In this document: positions 35,352-44,796 of the stretch, piece after piece
How the letters are laid out: each line of letters begins with the position of its first letter
Numbering within the stretch: the stretch's first letter is position 1
Assembly (NCBI GenBank): GCA_002371265.1
Contig: DFGT01000002.1
Coordinates: 16,942-80,941 of the forward strand
DNA length: 64,000 bases
Reading direction: 5' to 3'
Origin: Bacteroidales bacterium UBA3743
GTDB lineage: Bacteria; Bacteroidota; Bacteroidia; Bacteroidales; Paludibacteraceae
The notes under the pieces: model-generated
Seen by the model: only the letters and a program-made list of their open reading frames with translations
The model's database searches: none
Told to the model about the DNA's origin: nothing
Translations under genes and position numbers: made by a program

Positions 35352-38300
35352 TCAACGTGCGGATTTAGGTGATTCTCCAAATGCTTGTTTGAATCGACGG
35401 CTGAAATAAGATGGGTCGTTGAAGCCGACAGCGTATGCTACTTCGCTGACCGACATGTCGCCGTCTGCCAATAATTTTTTTGCTTTGTTAAGTCTGTATT
35501 CAGTAAGGATTTCCATTGCAGTCTTGTCTGTTATTGCTTTCATTCGTCGGCAAAGAGTAGACTTGCTCATTCCCATGTCTTGCGTGAACTCGGCAAGCGA
35601 ATAGAGTGGGTTAGTGTAGTTTTCTTTTACTAAATGTATTATTTTTTCCAGCAATGGATTTATCTTTTCATTAGAAGGTTCTTCTTCTCCTTCTAATGTT
35701 TTGGTCAGTGCCGTCACCTGAATTTTCTGATGCCACATCAGGAAGTTGCAAATCTTGACCAACAATTCGTCATCGTCAAATGGTTTGGCAATATAGTCGA
35801 TTGCTCCTAATGACAATCCTTTTAATCGTACATTGTCATCTGTCTTGGCTGAAAGGAATAGCAGAGGAATGTTTGACGTGAGTATATCCCCCGTCAACTT
35901 TTCATACATCTCTATACCCGTCATCTTTGGCATCTCTACGTCGCTGATGATTAAGTCTGGCACGTATGTCTGTGCTTGCGTGATTCCCTCTTCTCCGTCG
36001 TGTGCCTCATGCACATCTACATATGGAGACAAAAGGTCTGTGATATGCTCCAAAATAAGTTCGTCGTCATCAACAATCAGAATAGATTTTCCTGAAAGCA
36101 TATCTTTATTTATTGCCAACTCCACATCCTGTTTGTCCTCTGAAAGGATTTCCAATTTCTCATCCTGACATTTCGGCAGTGAAACGGATATTGTGGTGCC
36201 TTCCTGCAATTTGCTTCCTATTCTAAGCTCTCCTTTATTCTTATGGACGTAATCAAGCACGATTCTGAATCCGAATCCATAGCCGACCTCATCTTCTGTG
36301 CCTGAAGTGGACGTTATATTTTCGCCCGATAGTAGTTCCTCCACTTTCTTTTGTGACATTCCTACTCCTTTGTCTGCCACTTTAATAATCGAATACTCGT
36401 CTGTCTCACTCAAATCTACGGACACTTCACTTCCTTTGGGTGAGAATTTGATGGCGTTGGTAATCAGGTTGCGGATGATGGCGGAAAACATGCGTGAATC
36501 ACACCATGTGGCATACTGTGTCATTCCGTCTTGACGCAGTTTGATCTCCTTTTCTCCGGCCAAACCTTCCAATAGAGAGATGGCCTCTCTCACCAGATTG
36601 TTTGCGTCGACAGCCGACGGATGGTAGGTGGATTGTGCGACGTCTCCGTTTGCCCACTGCAAAAGACTGACCATCTGTTTTTGCAGACCTTCAGACTCGT
36701 CGGCCAGTTTTGTGAGCATACGTTGCTGTTCGGCTTGTGTGTAGATATGCGACAACATTCGTTTCAAAGTGGAGACGATGGCAAACATTGGATTTTTCAA
36801 ATCGTGTGCCACCACAGCCAACAGCTGATCTTTTTGCTTCAATGTAGCCAGCAAAGTTTCGTTTCTTGCCTCGATAGCTGATTTTTGTTCAGACAACAGT
36901 GTGTTGGCATTGTTCAAATCATGCGTCCTTTCATCCACCATCTGTTGTAGCTTACGACGGTGCTCCTCAAGCCTTCTCGTCCTATATCGATATAAAATAT
37001 AGAGCAAGACACATGACAGGATGAAAGCAAGGCAATAAAACCAGATGCTGTTCCACCATGGCGAAGATATGGCGACGGGAAGAGAAATCGTCTGGATTGG
37101 TTTGCCTCCAGAGAATGCCGCCAATTCGACTGTGAAGTTGCCTGCGGGAAGATAAGTGATATCTATACTGCGTTTGTTGCCTAATGCCTCCCAATCCATA
37201 CCGATTTCTGGGATACGGTATTTTGCTGCAAGGTTGTTTGTCAATGAGAAATCCACCCAATCGAATTCTAATGAAAATCTGTTTTGATTGTATGACAATT
37301 TCAGTTTATCCATTGACTTGAGTGGCTTTGGAAGAATTTCACTTCCCACTGGCACTATTTTTCCACTGATGCTCAGTCGTGAAAATGCCAAGTGCTCGAT
37401 TTTTTCAGATGGCTTCACATTGGGTTGCACGCATACAAAACCGTCTTTGCATCCGAAGTAGATGTGCCCTGATCGAGTCTCCAGGCAAGCCCTGCCGGTG
37501 AAATAATCGTATGATGGAATGGCGTTGGTAGGAAGCATACGGACGTATGTCATCCTTTTGGTGTCAATTGCCAGGATTCCGTTTGATCCGCTGGCCCATA
37601 GGATATTGTTTTTGTCTATCAGCACAGACGCATATTCTCCCATAGGAATATAATTAAGTATGCCAAGACATGCGTCATCTTTGTCAAAACAATATATGCC
37701 TTTGTTGGTGGCTGCAAATAGTGTGTTGTCGGCATCGGCCACACAATGGTTCACGTGCAATGGATTGTTGGATAACGATTTGTCGGCATCTGGAAGCAAA
37801 TGCTTAAATTTGCCCGATTTATTGCTCCATATTGTTCTGGCGGTATAGATGAAGACTGTGCTGTCTGGCTTCTGTCCTGTCCCCTCCACCCAAACATCAG
37901 GATAATCACACATGGTTGAATCCATCAGTATCAGCTTTTCCCAATGTCCGTTTTTGCCGCGATAAACTCCGTCTCCGGTCGCGCTTACATAGAGAGTCCC
38001 GTCAAACATACGGTAGATGTTTTTGGTGGTGAGACGTGGGTTTTCTATGCCGTTATATTGTAATTTAGATATATGTCCGGTCTTTATATTGTATCGGTTG
38101 CTTTCTCCTCCCCAAAAGCCCAAAAGATAATCATCCCCTTCTTTTGCGATGGTCAGCACGCTGTTCGACGACAATCCTTTTATCTCATGTTTTATCTGAA
38201 GAGTGGAGTCAAACAGGTAGAGTCCGCTTCCGTCTGTTCCCATCAGAATGTCTCCGTTGTCGGTCTCGCAGAATGAAGCCCCCACTGCTTTGGAAAATCC

Positions 38301-39314
38301 CATGTCTTTTGATTTGAGATAAGGGTAAACGTTTGTTGAGGTCGAACGCCAAACTCCCGAACTTTGTGTCGACACCCAAATATTGCCGTCTTTGTCGACA
38401 AAAAGGGAAGATATTTTGGAAAGGGCGTCTTCTGGTTCGTTTAACGGTATAACCTTGTCGTAGGTAAGGGCATTCCCGTCAAATCGGCATTTCCAAAGAC
38501 CGTCGTTCAATGTGCCTATCCATAGATTTCCATCTTTGTCGGATGTCAATGTGTTCACATAGTTGAATGGCGTTTGAATTTTCTTTAAGACAGGAGTGCT
38601 TTTCTCATCTTTAATCTCGGCAATCCACATGTTGCCTATGGCAGAACAAAGCAGAATATGACTGTTGTCAAGATACTGTAGGTTTGAAATCAGATGGTTC
38701 AGCAGATTGAACGGCAGGGCGTTGCCTTTTTCGTCTAGAATGGCTAAACCGTTATAGTGTCCCACCCAGTAGCGTCCAAATCTGTCGGTGCAGACATCCA
38801 ACACATGGTTGGCATATTTGGGAGCCGCTTTTTCAAACTGATTTGTGGCATCGTTGAAACGATACAATCCGCAGGCTGTCGAGAGCAAGTATTCCCCGTT
38901 CGACTGATGGGAAAAACCTTTCAGATTATGTTTGTATTTGTCTTTCGGCAGAAAAGATGATATGTCTTCAAATGTTCCAGTCAACTCATTGTAGGAGAAT
39001 AAGACAGAGTTGGCGCTTGAAAAAGTAGGTCTGCCGTTTGGAAGAAGGAATGTATAGTTGATGTCGTTTCTCAACATCACTGAATCTGTGAAGAGATTGA
39101 AATTTTTGAAATTAATTCCGTCGAAACGGCTGATTCCAAATTGCGTTGCCATCCACATGAATCCGTTCGTGTCCTGACATACGGCATTCACAGAGTTGCT
39201 TGTCAGACCGTCTTCAACAGTGTAGTGTGTGAACAACAATCGCTCAGCTTTCATCTCCACAAGAGACAAAAGCATCATTATACAGACAGATATTTTGTAG
39301 AAAATTGCGGTCAT
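35352..39314 (-). CDS. Hybrid two-component system regulator (HTCS)
   Basis: A 1320-residue membrane protein combining sensor kinase, receiver and DNA-binding domains in one chain. In order it has a signal peptide, about 14 Reg_prop propeller repeats (residues 30-680, e.g. DTNGFMWMATQFGISRFDG, DKDGNIWVSTQSSGVW) and a Y_Y_Y domain (about 690-755). A transmembrane helix (about 765-790) is followed by HisKA with the phospho-acceptor in AVVAHDLKNPMF (about 837), then HATPase (NLITNAIKFSP, DKGVGM, GYGFGFRIV). The receiver has Asp in LIISDVEMPKMTG (about 1125) and the AraC domain (1225-1320) contains VSEVAYAVGFNDPSYFSRRFKQAFG. In Bacteroidales such proteins sense oligosaccharides in the periplasm and switch on the neighbouring glycan genes. 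The downstream mannanase-like fusion and SGNH esterase are likely targets. Confidence 0.95.
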   Translation of the reverse strand: MTAIFYKISVCIMMLLSLVEMKAERLLFTHYTVEDGLTSNSVNAVCQDTNGFMWMATQFGISRFDGINFKNFNLFTDSVMLRNDINYTFLLPNGRPTFSSANSVLFSYNELTGTFEDISSFLPKDKYKHNLKGFSHQSNGEYLLSTACGLYRFNDATNQFEKAAPKYANHVLDVCTDRFGRYWVGHYNGLAILDEKGNALPFNLLNHLISNLQYLDNSHILLCSAIGNMWIAEIKDEKSTPVLKKIQTPFNYVNTLTSDKDGNLWIGTLNDGLWKCRFDGNALTYDKVIPLNEPEDALSKISSLFVDKDGNIWVSTQSSGVWRSTSTNVYPYLKSKDMGFSKAVGASFCETDNGDILMGTDGSGLYLFDSTLQIKHEIKGLSSNSVLTIAKEGDDYLLGFWGGESNRYNIKTGHISKLQYNGIENPRLTTKNIYRMFDGTLYVSATGDGVYRGKNGHWEKLILMDSTMCDYPDVWVEGTGQKPDSTVFIYTARTIWSNKSGKFKHLLPDADKSLSNNPLHVNHCVADADNTLFAATNKGIYCFDKDDACLGILNYIPMGEYASVLIDKNNILWASGSNGILAIDTKRMTYVRMLPTNAIPSYDYFTGRACLETRSGHIYFGCKDGFVCVQPNVKPSEKIEHLAFSRLSISGKIVPVGSEILPKPLKSMDKLKLSYNQNRFSLEFDWVDFSLTNNLAAKYRIPEIGMDWEALGNKRSIDITYLPAGNFTVELAAFSGGKPIQTISLPVAISSPWWNSIWFYCLAFILSCVLLYILYRYRTRRLEEHRRKLQQMVDERTHDLNNANTLLSEQKSAIEARNETLLATLKQKDQLLAVVAHDLKNPMFAIVSTLKRMLSHIYTQAEQQRMLTKLADESEGLQKQMVSLLQWANGDVAQSTYHPSAVDANNLVREAISLLEGLAGEKEIKLRQDGMTQYATWCDSRMFSAIIRNLITNAIKFSPKGSEVSVDLSETDEYSIIKVADKGVGMSQKKVEELLSGENITSTSGTEDEVGYGFGFRIVLDYVHKNKGELRIGSKLQEGTTISVSLPKCQDEKLEILSEDKQDVELAINKDMLSGKSILIVDDDELILEHITDLLSPYVDVHEAHDGEEGITQAQTYVPDLIISDVEMPKMTGIEMYEKLTGDILTSNIPLLFLSAKTDDNVRLKGLSLGAIDYIAKPFDDDELLVKICNFLMWHQKIQVTALTKTLEGEEEPSNEKINPLLEKIIHLVKENYTNPLYSLAEFTQDMGMSKSTLCRRMKAITDKTAMEILTEYRLNKAKKLLADGDMSVSEVAYAVGFNDPSYFSRRFKQAFGESPKSAR

Positions 39315-39335
39315 CCTTCATTATTTCTGTCGCCA

Positions 39336-39366
39336 CAAAAATAAAAAAAGATGTTAAGTTATGCAA
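39336..39366 (-). promoter_or_regulatory. Promoter of the HTCS gene
   Basis: On the minus strand TTG (39364-39366), 20 bases, TATTTTTG (39336-39343). The predicted leader is about 15-20 bases. Confidence 0.6.
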
Positions 39367-39407
39367 TAGTTGAGACGGAAGTGTTCTCTTCTCTGCACTA
39401 TCAGTAA

Positions 39408-40610
39408 TTATTTGTGTTTGGGCTTGCCATTGCGTCTCCACAATATTGTCGCAAGGATTCCCATGGCTATACTCAGGGTCCAGACGTAGACGAACGACAC
39501 TCTCAAACCGAAGATGTCGGCAATGTTGGCGATCAGGAAAGGTCCGAACAAAAATCCGGTTCCGCTTATGGTGTTGACCATGGCAATGCCTGTTCCTGGT
39601 GTGACATCCGGCTGACTTCCCGCTTGGCTATACACTATAGGAACGATGCAGCTCATACCTATACCCGTGATGAAAAGAGCCACTACAGAGATTCCGAACG
39701 CAGCGTCGCCGAATGATGCAGCGCTTGCGAACATGGCAAGTCCTAAACATGCGATGCAACTGCATATCACCAATATAAAAGTTTCTGAAAAACGGTTTCT
39801 TACTATATCTCCCATGAAACGTCCGACCGACATGAAAGATGCGTAGACAGCCAAACCTACAGGGGCGAGATTTTGCGGCAGTGTGATCACCTCGTTCATA
39901 TATGTTGTGCTCCACGTCGACACAACACCTTCGATCACTCGGCTGAACAGAGCGAAAAACGCAATCAGAAGCAAAATGCCTTTTGGAAACAGTAGACGGA
40001 ATTTTTTGTCTTCTGTGTGTTTTTTCGGCCTTTCTTTGATAAGGTACGGGCGTAAAAGTGTCAGTTCTGTGAAGATGCCTAAAGAGGCTGTTGCAAAATG
40101 AGCCCAAGTCGGGATTTCAAGGGTGAGGAATAGAATGGCGACGAGAGCTCCGGTAAGTGTGCCGACGTAGTATATGGCGTGGAATTTGCTAAGAATACTA
40201 CGTTTGTAGGCTTTTTCTACCAGAATGGAATTGCCATTGATCGCTATGTCGAAAAGAGAGACGAACATGCCATATGCCATGCATACAGGGAAAAGAAGGT
40301 ATTTCGACGGCATGATCGGAATCAGAGCGAACAGCGTCGCCACGACGAATCCCATCAACGTCAGATTCTTGCTCCCATAACGGTTGGCAAGATTTGAGCA
40401 GACAGGCATGATGAGCAGTCCGCCAATCGACATGGAAAGTTCCATCAGACCAAGTCCGGTGAAATTGAAATCGTAGATGATTTTCAGCGCAGGCATTCGT
40501 GAGAATAGGGTGGCGAATGTAAATCCTGCGAAGAAGAACATTGTCATCAGTGCATAGCGGGCATGGTTTTTCGCCAGACGCAGTTCCGCTGCTGAATAAT
40601 TCTGATCCAT
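39408..40610 (-). CDS. MFS transporter
   Basis: A 400-residue inner-membrane carrier with 12 predicted helices in two six-helix halves. The N-terminal half has the MFS motif region LANRYGSKNLTLMGF after helix two, and the second half has FMGDIVRNRF. The sequence resembles sugar-type MFS proteins of the FucP/YbjJ group, as suggested by NSILVEKAYKRSILSKFHAIYYVGTLTGALVA. Its place directly upstream of the HTCS gene (94 bases, same strand) and the mannanase-like locus suggests import of a released mono- or disaccharide. The substrate cannot be read from sequence. A -7 element TAATTTTG (complement of 40667-40674) lies upstream. Confidence 0.82.
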   Translation of the reverse strand: MDQNYSAAELRLAKNHARYALMTMFFFAGFTFATLFSRMPALKIIYDFNFTGLGLMELSMSIGGLLIMPVCSNLANRYGSKNLTLMGFVVATLFALIPIMPSKYLLFPVCMAYGMFVSLFDIAINGNSILVEKAYKRSILSKFHAIYYVGTLTGALVAILFLTLEIPTWAHFATASLGIFTELTLLRPYLIKERPKKHTEDKKFRLLFPKGILLLIAFFALFSRVIEGVVSTWSTTYMNEVITLPQNLAPVGLAVYASFMSVGRFMGDIVRNRFSETFILVICSCIACLGLAMFASAASFGDAAFGISVVALFITGIGMSCIVPIVYSQAGSQPDVTPGTGIAMVNTISGTGFLFGPFLIANIADIFGLRVSFVYVWTLSIAMGILATILWRRNGKPKHK

Positions 40611-40903
40611 TTTATTATAGTTTGTTTTCCTTTGTTGTAAGGATAGCGTTTGTTTTAAATCGGGTGCAAAATTAGTATTTTTGTCAGCTCATTCAGCATT
40701 CGGCATTTAGAATTTTTTAAGATTTTATCCTCTAATTTGCAAAGTGATTGATTTTATTACAAAAATATATAACAGTTCGTTCAAGAGAAGGGTGGGTTAT
40801 GTTTCCCGCCCTTAACAAGCCTCAAATTCTATAGACAAATTTTAAGAGGCTGTTTAATTAATAAATGCCAAAATTCATTCTTGGTGGCATCTGTGGGGAA
40901 TTT
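40611..40903. other. Intergenic region with a dispersed-repeat copy
   Basis: Holds the -7 element of the MFS gene (40667-40674, minus strand) and, at about 40790-40820, a copy of the dispersed repeat core (minus strand GGCTTGTTAAGGGCGGG). No gene is seen. Confidence 0.45.
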
Positions 40904-42361
40904 TTATTGTCGAATGATGCATTTTTCCCCGTTTATGATTTTTATTCCTTTCTTTAAAGCTGTAGACTTTTTTCCTAAAATATCATAGACATTGTTGATT
41001 CTGTTGTCTTCTTCGTTGAATGGCCTGCTGAAATAAATGTTGTATGTTTTTGTCGCTTTTTGCAGAGAATCCAAAGTCATTGGATAAAGATCATTTATGG
41101 TGGCACTCATCCATTCTTTTCTTGTAGTAAACCATTCTTCGTATATTTTTGTCTGCTCTGTAATGCTCCATGTGGGAATGTTGATATTGTATGAGCTGGA
41201 AGTGAGATTGTATGATTTTTCAAACGCTTTCCCTTCGTCAGAATCTGCATACTCTTTGATTGCCTGAATAAGTTTTTCTGTCACTTGGTTGTCGACAAAT
41301 TTGATCCACTCTTTGCAATATGCTGTAATAAAAGAGCTGTTCTTATCGTTGTTGAATAGATATTTGAAAAAATAATCGCCTTTGTGAGCTGAGCTCCATT
41401 CGTTTTCATTTCTGCATATACAGTCGAAGTCCCATAAAGTCGCGGGGTATGCCTTCGATTCTGATGTGTTGTCTGTTTTGGCAAAGAAAAGGTTGCTGCC
41501 TGCTCCGTCTGATATACCAAGAAAATCTTGAGCGAGTATCCAACGGGCACAAGTGTCCAAACATAAATAATCTTCACTCTGTTCGTTAATGACGGCATTT
41601 TGCATTTCTTTCAACCATTGCTCTATATATGTTTTTTGTTCCTCTGTTATATCATTGGTGTCGGGATATTTTAGCGTGAATTTCATTTTTTTGTTGCTGA
41701 ATTCGGTATCGATGTAATAGTCTTCATTCCACCAATATGCGTCATATTCAAAAATGAAGCCGTTTTTTTTGTCGACGTTGATTCTGCAATCTTTATTTCT
41801 TTTTACTGATTCAGTCAGGTAGTATAATCCTCGATATTTATTGTTCATAAAGACGTTGACAGGCTTGAATTCAGGCTTGTATGGCATATCTATGATTTCG
41901 TTTAGGGTGAACCCTACATATGTTCTGAAAAGATTCTTGTAAGCGATAAGTAATAGAAATTCTTTGTCTTTATATTTGTCGTCATCGTTACGCAAGAGAA
42001 GATCTGCTTTCTTTTCCAATTTCAATTTATATGGTTTTGCTCGCAGTGTTGTACTTGTGTTGCCACGTATTTTTATTGTCGCTCCGGACGTATCTGCTTT
42101 GTATAAGCCACTTTCGTATAGGATTTCATCATGCAGACGGATAGTTATGGAGCAGGGCACTTTGGTGGCATTTGTGATAGATTCTCCTACGGCACCCTCT
42201 GGTGATGTCACAAACTCGCAAGTAGGCTCTTCATTATTTACAGTATTGATTATGATGACAGGCAACCCTATTTCACAAATTTCATTTAGTGTCTGAGCTC
42301 CCATTTCAAAAATGCTGATTATGAATATACAAATGCTTATAGATAGACGTTTCTTATTCAT
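40904..42361 (-). CDS. Secreted CotH-kinase-family protein with short T9SS-like tail
   Basis: A 485-residue protein with signal peptide MNKKRLSISICIFIISIFEMGAQ. It carries the CotH family blocks: TIKIRGNTSTTLRAKPYKLKL, LRNDDDKYKDKEFLLLIAYKN, NVFMNNKYRGLYYLTESVKRN, FIFEYDAYW and PATLWDFDCICRNEN. CotH proteins are atypical kinases of spore coats and of secreted bacterial proteins; Bacteroidales versions are exported and their targets are unknown. The last residues (NVYDILGKKSTALKKGIKIINGEKCIIRQ) look like the ILGRKV/KGIYIINGKK strands of a type A T9SS domain, cut down to about 30 residues. It lies upstream of the MFS gene, with its own gap on each side. Confidence 0.85.
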   Translation of the reverse strand: MNKKRLSISICIFIISIFEMGAQTLNEICEIGLPVIIINTVNNEEPTCEFVTSPEGAVGESITNATKVPCSITIRLHDEILYESGLYKADTSGATIKIRGNTSTTLRAKPYKLKLEKKADLLLRNDDDKYKDKEFLLLIAYKNLFRTYVGFTLNEIIDMPYKPEFKPVNVFMNNKYRGLYYLTESVKRNKDCRINVDKKNGFIFEYDAYWWNEDYYIDTEFSNKKMKFTLKYPDTNDITEEQKTYIEQWLKEMQNAVINEQSEDYLCLDTCARWILAQDFLGISDGAGSNLFFAKTDNTSESKAYPATLWDFDCICRNENEWSSAHKGDYFFKYLFNNDKNSSFITAYCKEWIKFVDNQVTEKLIQAIKEYADSDEGKAFEKSYNLTSSSYNINIPTWSITEQTKIYEEWFTTRKEWMSATINDLYPMTLDSLQKATKTYNIYFSRPFNEEDNRINNVYDILGKKSTALKKGIKIINGEKCIIRQ

Positions 42362-42448
42362 GTCACAATTTTGTTTTTACAAATGAATTGTCTCTCAAGT
42401 CAAAACTTTGATTTGCGAATTTAGCATTTATAATTTATAATTCAGCAT

Positions 42449-43744
42449 TTATCTTATTCCTCTTGCCATCTTCACCGTCTCCCACGCCACATTAATCTGC
42501 TTCATTGTCTCTGTGGCCTGACGGATTGCTTCGTCGCCCAAGGAAGCGGCGTTGTCGGGATGGTATTTTATTGCCAAAGCACGGTAGGCTTTTTTTACTT
42601 CGGAGTCGGAGATATTATTGTTCACGCCAAGGATATCGTAGGCTTCGTTAATGGATATCCTGTTTCTATTACTTGATTTTGAGTTTGAATTGTTGGAGTT
42701 GTTATCTGAGTTATTTGAACTTTTTGATTCGTTGGAACCTTGTTTTTTTTCAGATTTATTTTTCTTGTTCGAGCCTTTCTTGTTTGACTCTTCTTTATTC
42801 TTGTTAGCCTCGTAGAATCTTCCTTCGTATTTTTTCACGAAGATAGTATAGATACTTTTGTATGTCTCATCCTTGATGTTCAGATTACGGGCTATCTCTT
42901 TAATAATATTCTCTTCGACAGTGCTGAATACGTCGTCGGAATAGGCTATAGCCAACAGCTCCATGATAATATCCGTTTTTGCCACAGGATTTAGACATCT
43001 GTTGACAGTCTGATATACGTTCTTCAAATCATAATCCTTGCTGAGGATCTCCTTGAAATTTTGTAGAGCATCTATTTGCTGTTTTTGGGTCTTGTAGTAT
43101 CTGCGAATAGTCTCTTTGACTTTATCCAGCTCGCAGACCATTTGTTTGCCGTCACCTTTCATCACCTGTGCACAAAGCAGGAGCAGACAGTATTTGTAGT
43201 CGGATTCTTTTGTGCGACTGGTCTTGTCTTTTGATTGGTTAAGTTGTCTTGTCTTTTTTATTATATTCCATGCCCACTCAAGCTCACTTAACGCTTTGAA
43301 ATTAATGTTCTTTTTGTCACGACCGTATTGTTTTTTTGAGTTGTTTCTAAAATTGTTATTATCATCTCCGTAAAGTCTTTTCAGTTTTAGGTATTTTTTC
43401 TTGATTGTATCGTCGCTATCATTCCAAGTGGCACCCAGAATTTTATACGCCTTAATTTCGTCTGGCGTCATGCAGTCATCTTTTGCAGAGTACGAGCTTC
43501 TATACGAGTATTTGTTGTCGCTGGATTCTGAACTAAAATCATATTTGTAGTTATGGTCATTGTCGGTATCATCATTTGGTGTTAGCTCCGAAAATACTTC
43601 TTTTATAATAGTGAAAAAAATTATTCCACCTACTGCCATTAATGACAATCCTAAAATCATTAATGAAGTTCCGTCGGCAACAAAACCAATACCTGAGATG
43701 AATAATCCCAATGATACACATATACCTTTATAATGATTGTCCAT
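42449..43744 (-). CDS. Membrane TerB - J-domain protein (DjlA-like), first of two
   Basis: A 431-residue protein. Two hydrophobic helices (about 6-25 and 28-48) anchor it, followed by an acidic/Tyr/Ser-rich linker. Residues about 95-165 look like a degenerate J domain (IKAYKILGATWNDSDDTIKKKYLKLKRLY) without the HPD triad. Residues about 185-305 are a TerB/DjlA-like helical domain (YCLLLLCAQVMKGDGKQMVCELDKVKETIRRYY, MELLAIAYSDDVF). A Asn/Ser/Lys-rich linker leads to a canonical C-terminal J domain (about 366-431) with AYDILGV, KKAYRALAIKYHPDN. The HPD triad predicts stimulation of a DnaK. The order membrane-TerB-J resembles DjlA. A close paralogue is at 44798. Role unknown. Confidence 0.82.
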   Translation of the reverse strand: MDNHYKGICVSLGLFISGIGFVADGTSLMILGLSLMAVGGIIFFTIIKEVFSELTPNDDTDNDHNYKYDFSSESSDNKYSYRSSYSAKDDCMTPDEIKAYKILGATWNDSDDTIKKKYLKLKRLYGDDNNNFRNNSKKQYGRDKKNINFKALSELEWAWNIIKKTRQLNQSKDKTSRTKESDYKYCLLLLCAQVMKGDGKQMVCELDKVKETIRRYYKTQKQQIDALQNFKEILSKDYDLKNVYQTVNRCLNPVAKTDIIMELLAIAYSDDVFSTVEENIIKEIARNLNIKDETYKSIYTIFVKKYEGRFYEANKNKEESNKKGSNKKNKSEKKQGSNESKSSNNSDNNSNNSNSKSSNRNRISINEAYDILGVNNNISDSEVKKAYRALAIKYHPDNAASLGDEAIRQATETMKQINVAWETVKMARGIR

Positions 43745-43776
43745 GATTCCTTATTTTTCTGTAGATTTAATTCAAC

Positions 43777-43859
43777 ATTATTTAATCCCTCTCGCCATCT
43801 TCACCGTCTCCCACGCCATATTGATCTGTTTCATGGATTCTGTGGCCTGACGGATTGCC
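43777..43859. repeat. 83-bp direct repeat, left copy
   Basis: Identical over 83 bases to 44797-44879. It corresponds to the last 26 codons and stop of the J-domain gene at 44798. The copies are 1020 bases apart and enclose the kinase-like gene. Identity stops abruptly on both sides (GATTGCC then CATTA versus TCGTC). Confidence 0.95.
43778..43859 (-). pseudogene. 3' remnant of a third J-domain gene
   Basis: Minus-strand codons read AIRQATESMKQINMAWETVK and on to MARGIK and stop TAA, exactly the end of the J-domain protein encoded at 44798-45865, but there is no upstream coding part. The kinase-like gene stops five bases before it. It is either the scar of a J-domain gene whose 5' part was replaced, or a duplication created when the kinase cassette was inserted. 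Confidence 0.85.
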
Positions 43860-43864
43860 CATTA

Positions 43865-44584
43865 TCATCTACGGAATTTCACAATACAGTCAATACAAAC
43901 GGGTAATCCAGTGTTTGGCTCAATAAATACATTCGCTGGATGCATATCCTCTAAATGCAAATGGTCTGAAATATAATTGATTCCATTCCCGTCGCCATTG
44001 TCTTGAAACCCTTTTGACACTACCATATTATCAATTTCCTCCTTTGATGCCAACCGTTGACACTCAATATATGGTTGTGTTAAAATTATCCTAAACAATT
44101 CATCGTCATCTCGTGTAAATCCTACAATTCGCATTATTGTCTCAGGGAAAAGTGCATTGTGCAAAGCAATAGCCTCCAATGCTCTTCCTAACGTAGCGTA
44201 AATGGAAGTCCTAAGTTTGACGACGTGAGTGTCGCCAGTCTTATAGTATACTTTTGCTTCCGCTCCTTCTGCAATCTTGTCTCCAAAACTCTGGCAAAGC
44301 ATTTGTTCAGAATTAGGTATCCAAACTCCTTTAGCTTCCGCCCAACATTGTAATTCGTGCTCCTGAGTCTCGTCTATTTTCCAGTTTGCTGGTGATCCTT
44401 GGCTGCCTGAAGCATTGCAACTTGCTTCAAGGCTTTCTCTCGCGTTGTCACATACGATGAGCGCCCCAATGAGGAGCGGACCAGCTGAGCAGATTCCTGC
44501 ATGCTCTTGTTGATTAAATCGAGGAATGTTTCTTGTGCCATTGTATATTTGGTTTATAAGTAAATCAATATGATTGTATTCCAT
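43865..44584 (-). CDS. Polyvalent-protein-type kinase-fold protein
   Basis: A 239-residue protein resembling the serine/threonine/tyrosine kinase domain found in phage and conjugative 'polyvalent' proteins (Kinase-PolyVal, as I know it). A glycine-poor nucleotide loop (DKIAEGAEAKVYYKTG, about 103-118) precedes an ion-pair Lys in HVVKLRTS (about 122). A helical segment ALEAIALHNALFPETIMRIVGF and LTQPYIECQRL follow. The catalytic loop LHLEDMHPANVF (about 213-224) and a metal-binding Asp in VCIDCIVKF (about 231) complete it. The first 95 residues look unrelated. It is a lone gene between two paralogous J-domain genes and two perfect 83-bp repeats, a context that suggests capture as a cassette. 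ATG 44584 is the first start. The -7-like TATATTTG (complement of 44634-44641) lies upstream. Confidence 0.72.
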   Translation of the reverse strand: MEYNHIDLLINQIYNGTRNIPRFNQQEHAGICSAGPLLIGALIVCDNARESLEASCNASGSQGSPANWKIDETQEHELQCWAEAKGVWIPNSEQMLCQSFGDKIAEGAEAKVYYKTGDTHVVKLRTSIYATLGRALEAIALHNALFPETIMRIVGFTRDDDELFRIILTQPYIECQRLASKEEIDNMVVSKGFQDNGDGNGINYISDHLHLEDMHPANVFIEPNTGLPVCIDCIVKFRR

Positions 44585-44796
44585 CTTTTTTATATCAAGT
44601 TTTCATCAAATCTGCAAATGAAGATCGACGCAGCAAATATATAAAAAATAAGGCATTTTTAATGACATATAATCACCTTTAAGATTACTCCTTTAGTCAT
44701 TCAATATTGGTAGAATTAGATATGAATGCATGTGATGGAATTTCCTAAGATGTTGGATTGTACCGACAATTATGAATTATGCATTATGAATTACGA

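Noticed and set aside
35161..35355. 64-codon minus-strand frame with a signal-like N-terminus
   Set aside because: It begins with TTG, has no internal start giving a plausible protein, overlaps the HTCS stop and fills the regulatory region of the CE1-GH5 gene.
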